Source: Phyto melanocephala (Eukaryota > Arthropoda > Insecta > Diptera > Rhinophoridae). From it: a stretch of 64,000 nt of DNA. This document shows, one piece after another, positions 1 to 13,400 of this stretch (the first letter of the stretch is position 1; every line of letters starts with the position of its first letter). The stretch covers positions 89,315,015-89,379,014 of the forward strand of contig OW799237.1 of NCBI GenBank assembly GCA_941918925.1, in the 5' to 3' direction. Both the position numbers and the translations under genes were made by a program. The notes beneath the pieces were generated by a model. That model had not been told where the DNA came from and did no database searches. It worked only from the letters and a program-made list of their open reading frames with translations.

Positions 1-330
1 GATTTAACACCTTTAGATTTTTTTCTTTGGGGTTTTTTGAAGTCGATGGTTTACGCGAATAAGCCGACTACGACTCAAGCCTTAAAAGAGGAAATTGGAC
101 GCTGCATTAATGAAATACCGCAGCATTTATGCAAAAAGGTCATTGAAAATTTCATTAAAAGATCGCGTGTGTGCCAGCAAAGTCGCGGCGGCCATCTGCA
201 CGATATATTGTTCCATACATAACCTCATTCTGTCTACTTTACGATATAATAAAGTTTCACGATTTTTTTTTTTAAATATCTGTGTTTTATTTAAAATTTA
301 GAAATTGCGATCTAGTTGGGACACCCGATA
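1..330 (+). mobile_element. Mariner-like (Tc1/mariner superfamily) transposase gene, 3' end
   Basis: Bases 1-222 read openly from the first base and end at TAA (220-222). The peptide starts DLTPLDFFLWG and ends GGHLHDILFHT, which is how the DDE transposase of a mariner-like family ends (catalytic-domain tail, then a conserved C-terminus). The 5' part is outside the window. No stop interrupts these 73 codons, so this copy is better preserved than the two others of the same kind (about 11.1 kb and 27.1 kb). The likely element end is near 315-330, where TTGGGACACCC occurs; the same GGGACACCC motif recurs at about 11.8 kb. Family assignment is from motif recall. Confidence 0.75.
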
Positions 331-2049
331 TTTATATCATTCGATATGTGTTTCAAACGCGTTCTTAATGCAAAAAAAATGTTTTCCAAATTTTATTTGG
401 TAATCCGGATAATTTGATAATCCGGATTAGGGTCTGCAATCAACTATTCGGATTATGAAGTTTTTACTGTATCGTAAATACGTTGCAAAATAAAAAAAAA
501 CAAAATTTCTCTTTATAAAAATTACTTTTGCCTGAATTTCGGAACACCCTTGCCCAGTTGTACAAATTAATATGATGCTATATTTACTTTTATTATAAAT
601 TGTCATTACTTTCATTTGATGATGACATGCATACATTTATTTTTTGTATAAGTATTTAAAAAAATATTTTGTCGCTAATTTAAGAAAAAAAAAAAGAAAA
701 ATGTTATTATGAAGTCAACAATTAATTGCTATTATAAAAATTGTTTTTTCTTATTTTATTCCAAACAAAGTCTACAATATCTGAGAAAACGAATTTAATT
801 GATATTGTGCCTTTTTATACCGGATGCTGGCGTAGAAAAAAGGTACCTTCCATTTAAACAAACAAACACTCTATATGTTTTTGATAGTTTTTGTTTTCCT
901 GGTTTATAGTTTTTTTTTCGTCTTCTTTTTTTAGGTTAAATGCAATTTATTAAAAGTCAATGCTAGTTACATATATGTATGTTATACACATTTTTTTTAT
1001 TATTTTTCTTGGTTCGTAGACTTGATTTTTATTATCTTAATCGCATTGTGTGTGTTTTTTGCACCAACCTACAATTTAGATTTTTATTTGTTTTTTTTAT
1101 TATTTATAATTTATTTTGTTTTTAAAACACCTACGCTGATTATTTTTTATACCAAACAATAATGATTTAAAACTTTTTAATAAGCCTTAACTCTTTGTGA
1201 CACCACGAGAACATATTTTTTGAGCAAGAAAATACCATGTTGTAATTGTACAAATATAGTGGTTTCAATTAAAATTATAATTTTTAGATTTTTTTTGGAA
1301 ATCGTTAAAAAAACTTTCTTATAAATATATGTATATATATTGGAAATATTTTCTTTGTATTCGTATACATAAGTTGATACTCTTACCTACACGCACACGT
1401 TCCGAATCAGCTGATTCGTTTTTCTTTGGGAACTTACGTGTAAATAGGTACTTTTTGGTAAATGTAAAAAATTTTAATTTCTCTCCGTTTTTTCGTACTT
1501 ATTAGAAGTGTTGTCAACCATATTTTTAAAGTAGTATTTTGTATGGTTTTTTTTATTTTTTTCTTTCAATTATATTTATATATCATCAATGTAGTTTAAA
1601 AAGTTTCTTATATAAAAAATTTTAAATAAAAAAAAAAACCGGATTAATTTTTTAGAAATAATTTGCAAACGGTTTTTAAACATCCTAAACTATGTGTTTT
1701 TTTTCTTACCGATACAGATTAATAAACCTTATTTTTGACTTAAAAAAATATTAACAAGAAAAAAACTTTTACAAAAAAAATAAATTATTTGTCAAACAAA
1801 AACCTTTAATATCAGCTGCTTACGATGTTGCTGCCGTTTAGACTTTCTATTATTTTAAGTAAACCCGTTATTTTATAGGAAAGTTGGCAACGCAATCAAA
1901 CATTTTGGTTGTGAGAAGTTTTGTTCAGAATTTACACACTTACGGCGTTATGCATAATAAGAAGCAGTGTGCTAACTTACCTGGTTTTCTTTCAAAAAGA
2001 CATTGTTTCTGTATTATTAAGATCACTTTTAAAATGATCAAGTGATTTA
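331..2049. other. AT-rich non-coding stretch
   Basis: No supported gene. The DNA is dominated by A and T tracts, with a few short ORFs that do not resemble proteins. It may be intron of the deubiquitinase gene, whose 5' exons are not visible. Confidence 0.6.
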
Positions 2050-2866
2050 CAGTAAAAGTAAAAGGGTATATATAGCTTTGTCATTTCGTTTGTAATTTCT
2101 ACATTCATTTCCGACCCCATAAAGTATATATTTTCTGAAAGCTATTGGAGTCGATTAAGCCATATCAGTCTGTCCGTGTGTTGGTTGCAATCAACTTTTA
2201 GAAGCAACCACATGTTTCTCAGACCTGTGAATGGTATCAATCTTTTGGAAATGTCCAGGCACGAATTAGTATTGAAATTCAGCAAAATCGCCAAATAAAC
2301 ACGACTGCCTCGGTCTTTCCCATATTTTTACCACCAAAATTAAAATTTTTCAGCCATAGAATAATTTATGGGTACCTTTGCTACTATTTGTAGATATAAT
2401 ATGCCTCTAGAGATATTCGTGAAAAATTTTGGATAATCGGTAAAGTTATAGGCAAAACAATTTTTTTTTTGTAAATATATATTCCATCACTGGTATTTTA
2501 AAATGTAACTCCTTCAACCTTCAAAATATTGGTATCAAATGAAAGAGCTTGACCAGTAGAATACTGTAAACTATTAAAAAATGTAAAATCCAAGATCGCG
2601 CCTAAAACAAAATGGCGGAAAATTTTTTTTTTAACCCTATCAAGATGGGTATTAAATGAAAGGACTTGACTAGTCGAATACAAATAACTACGTAAAAATT
2701 CAAAATCAAGGATGGCGTCGGAAATAATAAAGAAAAATTGCGTATAGCATGAAATCTAGGTTAAGCTTCGATGTGGGATTATACCTATGTACATGATGGT
2801 GAAGGGTATTATCAGATTCGACACGGCCGAATATAGCTCACTTACTTGTTTATTTTATGTTTATAT
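2050..2866 (+). repeat. Dispersed repeat D1, near-complete copy
   Basis: The copy begins near AAAAGGGTATATATA and ends with a conserved tail (CACGGCCGAATATAGC then TTACTTGTTT). Its opening part (CATTTCCGACCCCATAAAG and TGTCCGTGTGT) recurs near 5.2, 20.7 and 24.7 kb. The middle has two degenerate subunits around 2530-2720, each with a '(G)GTAT(C/T)AAATGAAAG' core, also seen near 39.0 kb. The tail recurs at 18.3, 20.2 and 63.3 kb. I see no transposase and cannot name the class. Confidence 0.55.
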
Positions 2867-2869
2867 AAT

Positions 2870-3674
2870 ACTAGCCAAACCCGGCGCGCGTTGCTACGCC
2901 CCTTAATGAATCGAAATGCATTCTAAAGTGAAAAAACCTAAAAATTATAATTTTTTTATGGGCGTGGCATTGCCCACTTTTCTAGTCACGAAATTGTAAA
3001 TTCATAACAGCTCAATATGTGTGCAAAGTTTCAGAAAAATCGGACCAGTGCAAGTACCTCAAAATTAAAATTGTTTTTATGGGCGTGGCCCTGCCCACTT
3101 TTCTTATCACGAAATTGTAAAGTCATAACAGCTCAATATGTGTGCAAAGTTTCAAAATAATCGGTCCAGTGCAAGTACTTCAAAATGATACCTTTTTTCA
3201 TGGGCGTGGCACTGCCCACTTTTCTAATCACGAAATTATTTAGTCATGACAGCTCAATATGTGTGCAAAGTCTCAGAAAAATCAGTCTGGTGCAAGTACC
3301 TCAAAATTATAGCCTTTTTTTATGGGCGTGGCCCCGCCCACTTTTTTAATCACAAAATTATAAAGTCACAACAGCTAAATATGTGTGCAAAGTTTCAGAA
3401 AAATCGGTCCAGTGCAAGTACCTCAAAATTAAAACTTTTTTAGGGGCGTGGCCCCGCCCACTTTTCTTATCACGAAATTATTTAGTCGTGACAGCTCGAT
3501 ATGTGTGCAAAGTTTCAGAAAAATTGGTCAAGTGCAAGTAGCTAAAACTGATAACTAATTGTTTATGGGCGTGGCCCCGCCCACTTTTTTTCATCCATAA
3601 ACACTCCCCGGTATGTGTACAACAACTTACCAAAGTTTGAGCCCGATCGGTTTTACAGTTTCAGAGTCTATAGC

Positions 3675-3711
<37 letters not shown>

Positions 3712-3730
3712 TTCACTTTTATATATATAG
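2870..3730 (-). mobile_element. Helentron-like non-autonomous element, copy 1
   Basis: On the minus strand it starts CTATATATATAAAAGTGAAA next to a GT microsatellite and ends CGCGCCGGGTTTGGCTAGT. The CTAGT terminus, preceded by a small GC stem (GCGT-AGCA-ACGC), is typical of Helitron/Helentron rolling-circle elements. Inside are about six tandem units of roughly 121 bp, each with GGGCGTGGC, a 'GTGCAAAGTTTCAGAAA' block and 'AGCTCAATATGTG'. No protein is encoded. Class assignment is inference from the termini. Confidence 0.7.
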
Positions 3731-3840
3731 ATAGATTTTCTGTAGTAATTAATATATATTTTTATGGTTTTAAAAAAAACTACAGCGATATTACTATTGA
3801 CTTTGTGTTGTGTATATGCATTCAAGTAATTAATATTTAA

Positions 3841-4190
3841 AGAAATCTTACAGGGTAAACATTTTAAAATGTTTCCCTGATTTCTACTTTATAACATATT
3901 TGCAGATATTTGAATTAATACAATTGATATTGGATCACTATAATCTGTATATCAATGGTCACAAGTAGAAAGGGCCTAACTCGTATTTTATTATTTTTTA
4001 CGAAATTGAGTTTTTAAGTGATTGTAATACATTGCATACACAAATTTAATGAAATTGTATTAAAAATAACAGTTTTACAAGCAATTTTACAAAAGACATT
4101 ACATTATGATACGATATAGTTTCTATAACGTTTTTGTCTTCTCCTGTAAACTTACAAGTATTTGAGTTAGGGCCTTTATACTGGTTACCA
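3841..4190. repeat. Palindromic repeats, AAGGGCCTAACTC type
   Basis: Two structures lie here. At 3841-3885 an imperfect palindrome has arms GAAATC...CAGGG...AACATTTT. At about 3968-4185 the sequence AAAGGGCCTAACTC is repeated in inverted form (GAGTTAGGGCCTTT at about 4160-4175), giving a hairpin-type element of about 215 bp. A related module sits inside the D1 copy at 24.46-24.69 kb. Both lie upstream of the first visible deubiquitinase exon. Confidence 0.5.
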
Positions 4191-4494
4191 ACGATATACA
4201 CATTCAAACTTATGTTCATACATTCGTAATTTTGTTTTTTATTTCTTTCCGTAATTATTGACTGATTTGCTATGTTTGCATTTGATTTCTTAACTCGCCT
4301 TCCACCTAAGCTTATCTGAAAGCAAAACAAAACATGCATTATTTATATATTTAACATTAAAACAAAAATTCATATTATCTAGAAATTAACTCTATATCCT
4401 AATTATTTTAAATTGTTGTTATTGCAAAAAAAGTAAATTATATACATATGTCTGTATTTCATATTAATAATTTTCTTGTGGTTTTATTTTACAG

Positions 4495-7400
4495 TCCAAC
4501 AAACCGCATGTGGCAACCACAGCTAATGGTAATACAATATCATCGACCGCCGATCGTGTGCCGCCCATTAGTGGTTATCAGTGGCCTAGTGATCAAACAC
4601 CTGGTGTAATGGGTTTGAAAAATCATGGTAACACTTGTTTCATGAATGCCGTCTTACAGTGTCTCAGTCATACAGATATTTTGGCAGAATACTTTGTTTT
4701 AGATCAATATAAGGTTAGTATGAAAGAAATTTAAAAAAATATTTATTTTCAAACATTTTCATTAGAATTTATTTGGTTGTTGGGTTTAAGCTGGTTTATA
4801 TGCATTTCACTGGTGCTTATGCCAGATCATCAGTAAACCTTTACCCAAAAAATTCTTGAAAAATTTTAATATTTTTATAAGTTATATTTTTAAATTCTCA
4901 TTAACAAAATGAGAATTAAAAAATAAAACAAAAAACTATAAAAAACTTTTTCAAAAACCCAACCAACAATTTTTCAATTTTAATTTATTTTATAAGCATA
5001 AGCACCAGTGAAATGCATATAAACCAGCTTAAACCCAACAACTAAATAAATATTATTGAAAAATTATGGGAGCATATCCCGAATAATCTAGTAAATCATT
5101 TTCATTAGATTTTATTTTTTTTTCTGCAAAAATCTATCTAAATAAAAACTCAAATATCGTTCTTTGGTAATCGCATCACTTAAATACGGCTGCACCGATT
5201 TTGCTATTTTTTATACCCTTCACACGAGAGTGTAAAAGGTTAAGTTTGTCATTCCGCTTGTAATTTCTACAATATTCATTTGAGAGAATATAAAGTATTT
5301 TATATTCTGAATCCTTATAGATAGAGGAATGGATTTAGCATTGCCCATCTGTCCGTGTGTATGTTGAAATCAACTTTTTTAAGACCCCACGTATACTCCA
5401 GACTCTTATATGGTATCAATTTGTCAAATATGCTTTCGAGAATTTTGCTATTGAAAATCATTTATGATCATTTTTGCAGCTCCTATGGAACTTCTTGAAA
5501 CGTTTGTTATCGTTTGTTGTTAAAAAGTTTTAAAGTTCTCATATAAATTACGAATTATAAGCAAAAACCACTACTTAGTACTTCTGGTTTTTAACTATTT
5601 TTTTTTACAAAACATCTATTTACTTAGTTCAAACCCCGGATAAATGTTTGCTTGTTTTTATACTTATGTATTTATAGGTCTATAAATCTCGAATATATAA
5701 GTTAAAAATATTTTTAAAAAAATAATTTGCCTTTAATAAACACTTAAGTGTGTGAAGGCTACATAAGATTATAGCACTCTTGCTTTTTTAATGTTTGTCA
5801 TAACCTAACTTGGGTTTTAAAGAAAAGGCAAATTAAACACGCCCACTTTTTTAAATTTATTTGAAATAGAAGAACGACAGAACTGGTTTGTCTGTTTTTA
5901 ATAATCTATGAAGCTCACGAATGCTTCCTATGGAAATTTTTTCTTAAAATTTAAAGGGGGTGTGACCTCGTTCCATAAAAAATTTGCCACATATCCAGAG
6001 AACTGTAATACCTAAAGTCTTAAAATTAGCTGGAAAAGAAAAATGGGCGTGACACCTTTAATATAAAAAAGATATTTACAAAACTTACATCTGTAATCTT
6101 ACAACTTTGTGCATTTTACTTTCATCTCATTTGTCTTATTCCAACTAAAAATCGATACGATCGGGACAGGGGAAGCGATACACCCGTACAAAAATACTCG
6201 TTATAGGATTTATTACAGGAAAAATAAACTTTGGAGTTTTTTTTTAATTTTACAATTCATTTCAATAATTAGATAGGATCATATGAGGAAACGTGGTACC
6301 CTCCAATACCAAAAAATATATATTTAATGGCATACCTGCAGAACTATAATTATTCTGTTTGATTGCCTGCGATATCAGTTTACTGTTTTGAGAACTAAAT
6401 CCATTGGATCAGAGCAGAGGATGTGATGCCAAAAAATGTTGATGATTTTTTAATTTTTAAAGAATTTTCATTTAAAATTTTTTAAATATTTTTTTTGCAT
6501 GAACCACTGTACACATTAGCTTAAATAACATATAAAAACATACAATTATTTTTTCTTATAAAACATTTGCGGTGTTCATATGCTTTGCCAGCATGTTGTA
6601 TTGTCATGTTGATATAATTTTTGAAAATTGTGAAATAATTTAAAATATTGTTCTTTATTGTAAAGAAATTTCAAAACAAATTTAAAACATTGAAAATGTA
6701 TGACAATACAACATTAGAGTACACCTTGTGAATTCACTAAATGTGTAAAATTTGTGTTAGTATGTGTTATGTATTATATTTAAGTTTTTCCGGTATTTTT
6801 ATGTTTTTGTTGTTTTTTTTCTTCTATTTTTTTAGGCTGACTTAAAGCGCCGGAATAAAATTAATTCACGAAAATTTGGAACAAAAGGTGAACTAACTGA
6901 ACAATTGGCTAATGTCTTAAAAGCCTTGTGGACTTGTAAAAATGAAAGCGATCATAGCACTAGCTTTAAGGTAAACCCACAAATAAACTTATTATACCTT
7001 TATGCTTTCTTTTTTTTTAATATTTCATTTTAACTATTTATTATTTTATTTTATTTAGATAATTATAATTATGTTTCATTTATTCCTTTTTCAGGCTGTT
7101 GTTGATCGTTATGGTTCACAATTTCGTAGCTCAACGCAACATGATGCTCAAGAATTTCTCTTTTGGCTTTTAGATAAAGTTCATGAAGATTTAAATACCG
7201 CCACAAAAAGACGTTACAAAAGTGTCAAGGTTAGTAAATTTGTATACATAAGTTCTGTGGTTTTTATGGGCAACCACGTATGTCTTAAAATCAAAATTTT
7301 CAGGAGAGCTACAAAACCTATCTATATAAAACAACGGGTTAGGTATTGAAGTTTTTAAACTTTTATTTTACCATTCACGTGAATAAAGATCTTACAATTT

Positions 7401-10400
7401 TCTTATAAAAATTGCAAACAAATATCATTTAAAAATTAGAAGAAGAATTAGAAGAAGACCAAAAGTGTGTGCAGGTAAAGCAGCAAGTAATTATTTTACT
7501 TCTAGTAAACTGAAAAATTATCAGAAAATAACTTTCAAATGTGTTCAGAAATAACAACGCATGTGATTGTGTGTTTTTCTAAAAAATTAAATAATTTGCA
7601 ATTAAGCACACGTAAGTCAACATACTGCGTTAAGGCTGAACTCTTTTTGAATATACATATATAGAAGTTACGTTGTTATGTCATTAAAAAAATCGGAATG
7701 GGTCCATCTTATTTCAGAAATTTTTAAAACCAAGTAAAGGGCGTTTAAAACCAAGAAATATGGCATTATTAACTCAAAACAGTAACAAATTAACATACGC
7801 GGTTGCCCATGAAAACCACAGAGTTGTTATATTGTTGTTGTTGTACCAATTGCTGTAGTATAAATACACTCGCTATTTACAAATACTTTACTCACTGTTT
7901 TTTACGGCAGTTTGCCTAGAAAATGAGAATGGCTGGACTACTATTAAAAATACAAAATTCTTATGTGTGCCTGAACGTCAAAAACATTTTTAATCTATAT
8001 ATATAAAAGTGAAACTCTGTGTGTGTGTGTGTGTGTGTGTTAGCTATAGACTCCGAAACTGTAAAACCGATCGGACTCAAACTTTGGCAAGTTGTTGTAC
8101 ACATACCAGGGAGTGTTTATGGGTGAAAAAAAGTGGGCGGGGCCACGCCCATAAAAATTAGTTATCAGTTTAAGCTACTTGCACTTGACCGATTTTTCTG
8201 AAACCTTGCACACATATCGAGCTTTCATGACTAAATAATTTCGTGATAAGAAAAGTGGGCGGGGCCACGCCCCTAAAAAAGTTTTAATTTTGAGGTACTT
8301 GCACTGAACCGATTTTTCTGAAACTGTGCACACATACTAAGCTGTCATAACCATATAATTTCGTGATTAGAAAAGTGGGCAGGGCCACGCCCATAAAAAA
8401 AGGTTATAATTTTGCGGTACTTGCACCAGACCGATTTTTCTGAAACTTTGCACACATATCGAGCTGTCATGACTAAATAATTTCGTGATTAGAAAAGTGG
8501 GCAGTGCCACGCCCATAAAAAAAAGGTATCATTTTGAGGTACTTGCACTGGACCGATTATTCTGAAACTTTGCATACATATTGAGCTGTTATGACTTTAC
8601 AATTTCGTGATTAGAAAAGTGGGCAGGGCCACGCCCATAAAAACGATTATAATTTTGAGGTACTTGCACTGGTCCGATTCTTCTGAAACTTTGCACAAAT
8701 ATTGAGCTGTTATGACTTTACAATTTTGTGATTAGGAAAGTGGGCAATGCCACGCCCATAAAAAAAATTATAATTTTTAGGTTTTTGCACTTGATATTCA
8801 ATTAAAATTCAGAATGCATTTCGATTCATTAAGGGGCGTAGCAACGCGCGCCGGGTTTGGCTAGTCTATATATATAAAAGTGAAACTCTGTGTGTGTGTG
8901 TGTGTGTGTTAGCTATAGACTCCGAAACTGTAAAACCGATCGGGCTCAAACTTTGGTAAGTTGTTGTACACATACCAGGAAGTGTTTATGGGTGAAAAAA
9001 GTGGGCGGAGCCACGCCTATAAAAAATTAGTTATCAGTTTTAGCTACTTGCACTTGACCGATTTTTCTGAAACTTTGCACACATATCGAGCTGTCATGAC
9101 TAAATAATTTCGTGATAAGAAAAGTGGGCGGGGCCACGCCCCTAAAAAAGTTTTAATTTTGAGGTACTTGCACTGGACCGATTTTTCTGAAACTTTGCAC
9201 ACATATAGAGCTGTCATGGCTTTATAATTTCGTGATTAAAAAAGTGGGCGGGGCCATGCCCATAAAAAATTAATTATCAGTTTTAGCTACTTGCACTGGA
9301 CCGAATTTTCTGAAACTTTGCAAACATACTGAGCTGTCATGACTTTACACTTTCGTCATTAGAAAAGTGGGCAGTGCCACGCCCATTAAAAAAAGGTATC
9401 ATTTTGAGGTACTTGCACTGGCCCGATTTTTCTGAAACTTTGCACACATATTGAGTTGTCATGACTATACAGTTTCGTATTTAGAAAAGTGGGCAGTGCC
9501 ACGCCCATAAAAAAGGTATCATTTCGAAGTACTTACACTGGACCGATTTTTCTGAAACTTTGCACACATATTGAGCTGTCATGACTATATAATTTCGTGA
9601 TTAGAAAAACGGGCAGGGCTAGGCCCATTAAAAAAGTTATAATTTTAAGATACTTTCACTGGACGGACTTTTCTGAAACTTTGCACACTTATTGAGCTGT
9701 CATTACTATACAGTTTCGTAATTAGAAAAGTGGGCAGTGCCACGCTCATAAAGAAAAAGTTATAGTTTTTAGCTTTGCACTTGATATTTGATTAAAATTT
9801 AGAATGCGATTAAAATTCATGAAGGGGCGTAGCAACGCGCGCCGGGATTTTCTAGTTTTTAATAAATGGCAACATCATACGCTTCATTTGCAAATGTTTT
9901 TTTTATCTTTAAATATTTTCCTGTTGTAAAATGTTCAGTTTAAATTTTTTTTTTTTTTTTTTTTTGCAAATAAGACGTAATATACATCTTTGCACGTATA
10001 AACATAAATTGCACTTTTTTTTATCTCATTGGCTCTAATCTCTAACAATATACCTTCATTAACGTTATATTAACAACTTATTATTCATTCATATAAATAT
10101 GAACTTGAAAAGAAAGATAACAGAAATTGCAAAAAAATAGTTTGAAATTGGTTTCCATGACAGGGTTTATTTTCTTTTTGTCTACTCTATATGAGACAGC
10201 TAATGTTAAGCATGCAATTTATAGTGACTTGTTAGGACTTTGATCAAAAAGATTGCAGTTGGCTTTTGGTGTTTATAAAAAGAAATAAATACATACAGTT
10301 TATGGATTTTTTTAAATATTATTATTTATTTATATTTATGAGAATTTACATATAATATTACAACAATTAACATCTGATTAATTTAATAAAGAATCTTCGA

Positions 10401-13400
10401 ATATCACAGTTTAAAGGAAAAGTTGTTCATAAAAAACCTCGTATCTACTTAGAAGTTATAAGAGATTTTAAAACAATCACTTAAATATGTTTTTAAACAA
10501 AAGACCCTCAGTGTTTGACCTTCTGCATTTTTCATTAAATGACAGCGCCAGTTCCCTTGTCAATGAATTAAACATTTTAAAGTTAAAGTTTCCATGTAGA
10601 AGATAAATTCGATTTTTTTTTTTAAATATACATTTATAGTTTAGCCTTATATTTTACGCTTTACTACTGAAAGTAGTGTCTTCCGTTTTTTACACTAAAA
10701 AATATTCATGTTAGATCCAACAACGTCTATATAATTCTTGTGATTTTTATAGTTGAATTATTTAAGTCTGTCTATCTATCGGAATCATTCTAACCGCCAA
10801 ACTAAGAAAAAATTTTTTTTTAAGAAATCATATCACTTTTGTTGGAAACTCTTGAATTTCCTTAGCGATAAGTGTGTTTTTTTTTGAAAGAAATCGTATC
10901 ACTCTTATTGGAAAACCTTTTACTTGGATACTTGGAAGAATATTTTCGGTAACATCAAGACCGAAATCTGTGGGATCACATAAATATAAAACAATTCCAC
11001 ACATTTTTTTTTAACACACTTATTGTTAAGGAAATTCAAAAGTTTTTTATTTAATGTGAAGTATAATCGATACAATAAAGTTCTAAACAAAACGTTATTC
11101 AAGTGGACTTCTTCTGCAGGAACGATTTCGATGAACCCAATTTTTGAGCTCTTTTTCCACTAGATCAAGTCGTATGTCATGAATGGCACGTTCAATATTG
11201 ACTTGTAAAGCTTGAAGAAAGTCTGGTTTATTTCGAAAGACCAATTACTATAAATTACCCGACAAGAAATAGTCTAATGGTGTTAAATCACAACTTCTTG
11301 GATGCCATTCAATATCACGATTTCCTGAAATAATCGAATCTCCAAACTTTTCTCGCAATAATTCAATTGTTGCATTTGCTGTGTGGCACGTATCCCCGTC
11401 TTGCTGGAAACAAATATTGTCAAGATCAACTTCTTTTAATGTCGGCCGTTATCATTGATCTATACCGCTCTCCATTGCCAGTAACGGTGTCTTGAACATT
11501 ATGTACAGAAAATTTAAGCTCAAAATATTCAACAATTCGACAAATAGCGAGCGCACTTCAACGATTATTAAGACCATAAAATGGCAAAACCGCACGAAAA
11601 GTTACAATTGGAGAATTATTATTTTGATAATAAAACTGAATAATTTGTAAAGGTTGTTCTTGTGTATACCTCTACATGATGAAATATTAAACACTTCTGA
11701 ATACAATGAAAAACAAATGACAGATCATGACATATTCAAAATCATATCATCTCGTTTGGAAAACCTTTTACATAAGAATATAATGAGAGTCCCAAAATTA
11801 ACACAAAATTTAAAGTGTACATTTTAGGACACCCTTTAAATCTTGAGTTAGTGTTGGGACACCCTTTACATATAACATTAAGAAATTATTTTACAAATAC
11901 AAAGAAAAAAGAAAAGAAAAAAGGTTATAAAATTATTAACGATATAATAATGAAAGATGAACGATAAAATGACTTACTTGCTAATAAAACAATTAAACGT
12001 TTAAATAAATAATAATAATTTTTCCTCTACAGAGGCACACAAATTGAGAGCTTTAGGAATGTCATTTAAAGCATTTTAAACTGGAATATGTACGCAAGTG
12101 TTTTTCTTATAACTACTCAACACAAGTCCCATATTACGTAAAATAAAAATACACTTGAATTCGTTTTTGCAAAAACAACAAAAAAAGAAGAAAAATATGC
12201 AGACCACTTGTTCATTTGTAATAATACGGTTTGAATATTTGCAAAAGAAAATGATAAGATAAAAAATAAACGTTTTTAGCTTTTCAATAAGAATCTTTTC
12301 TTTTTATTGTTTATTTTTTAAAAATATGTAGTAAATTAGTTGTTTATAAAACAACAACAACAATGTGATTTGCTTACATAATTTGTAATTTATACTTTCA
12401 TTTATTTTTCTCAGAACAACTACGGCCGTCCAGATGAAGTAATTGCCGCCGAAACGTTGGCCAATCATATACGTTGTAACAATTCCTTTGTGCAGGCGGT
12501 TTTTCAAGCACAATTTCGTTCATCGTTGACCTGTCCACGTTGTAAAAAACAATCGAATACATTCGATCCATTCCATTGTATATCGGTGCAATTGCCCCAT
12601 CTAACGCAACAGACAATCTTCGTAACTGTTGTGTACTTGACTCAGCAACCGCGACAAGTACGCATGGGCCTCACTGTCACTGCCGGTTCGCCCATAATGG
12701 CCCTACGCGAACAATTGCACAAGGATACGGGTATACCGAACGAGCGTATGGTATTGGTTGATTTACAAAAGGTAGGATTTACGCGCGTCTTTTACGATAC
12801 ACAGCCAGTGAATACTTTGCAGGGTATTGAAACAATATATTGCCTAGAAGTACCGCTAGAAAAGGATGGAAAAACGGACAGTGTAGCGTCGCAGCAAACC
12901 AATGCAAATAATCCCCAATCTGCCGATTTGTTGGTGCTGGTAGCAAATGTAAAAAAGAAAAAATTGGAAAATATCGAAAACGCGAACAAGAGAGAAAAGT
13001 ATTCGTTAGAACGTTTTGGGGCTCCATTTTGCTTGCAAGTACCCAGAGATTGCTCTTATTCGGAACTGCAAAAGAAGTTATTAAGGGAAATGTCCGCATT
13101 ATTAAAGCCAGAAGTGTTTTCTTATACCACTCCTTTGCATGAAATGTTTAAAATTCGTTTACAAGATCCCTCAGCCGATCCCGATACTTTTATAGAACAA
13201 GTAGAACATCCTTTACTAACCGAAATGATAGATTTGGCTCTGTCTGTTTTATCTGCCGAGGCTGGGCCTACGCATGTAAAATTGCTCTTAGAATGGCAAG
13301 AGCCGGAGATGCATTTTTGCGATCTTACCGATCAGGTGGTCGAGCATGAAAGTGTTCCACGTCTCTTGGCAAATAAGACAAATGATACAGCTGCATTGAC

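Noticed and set aside
2878..9850. CRISPR-like array from regularly spaced repeats of about 121 bp
   Set aside because: Repeats are long and diverged, spacing comes from the Helentron units, and the genome is eukaryotic.
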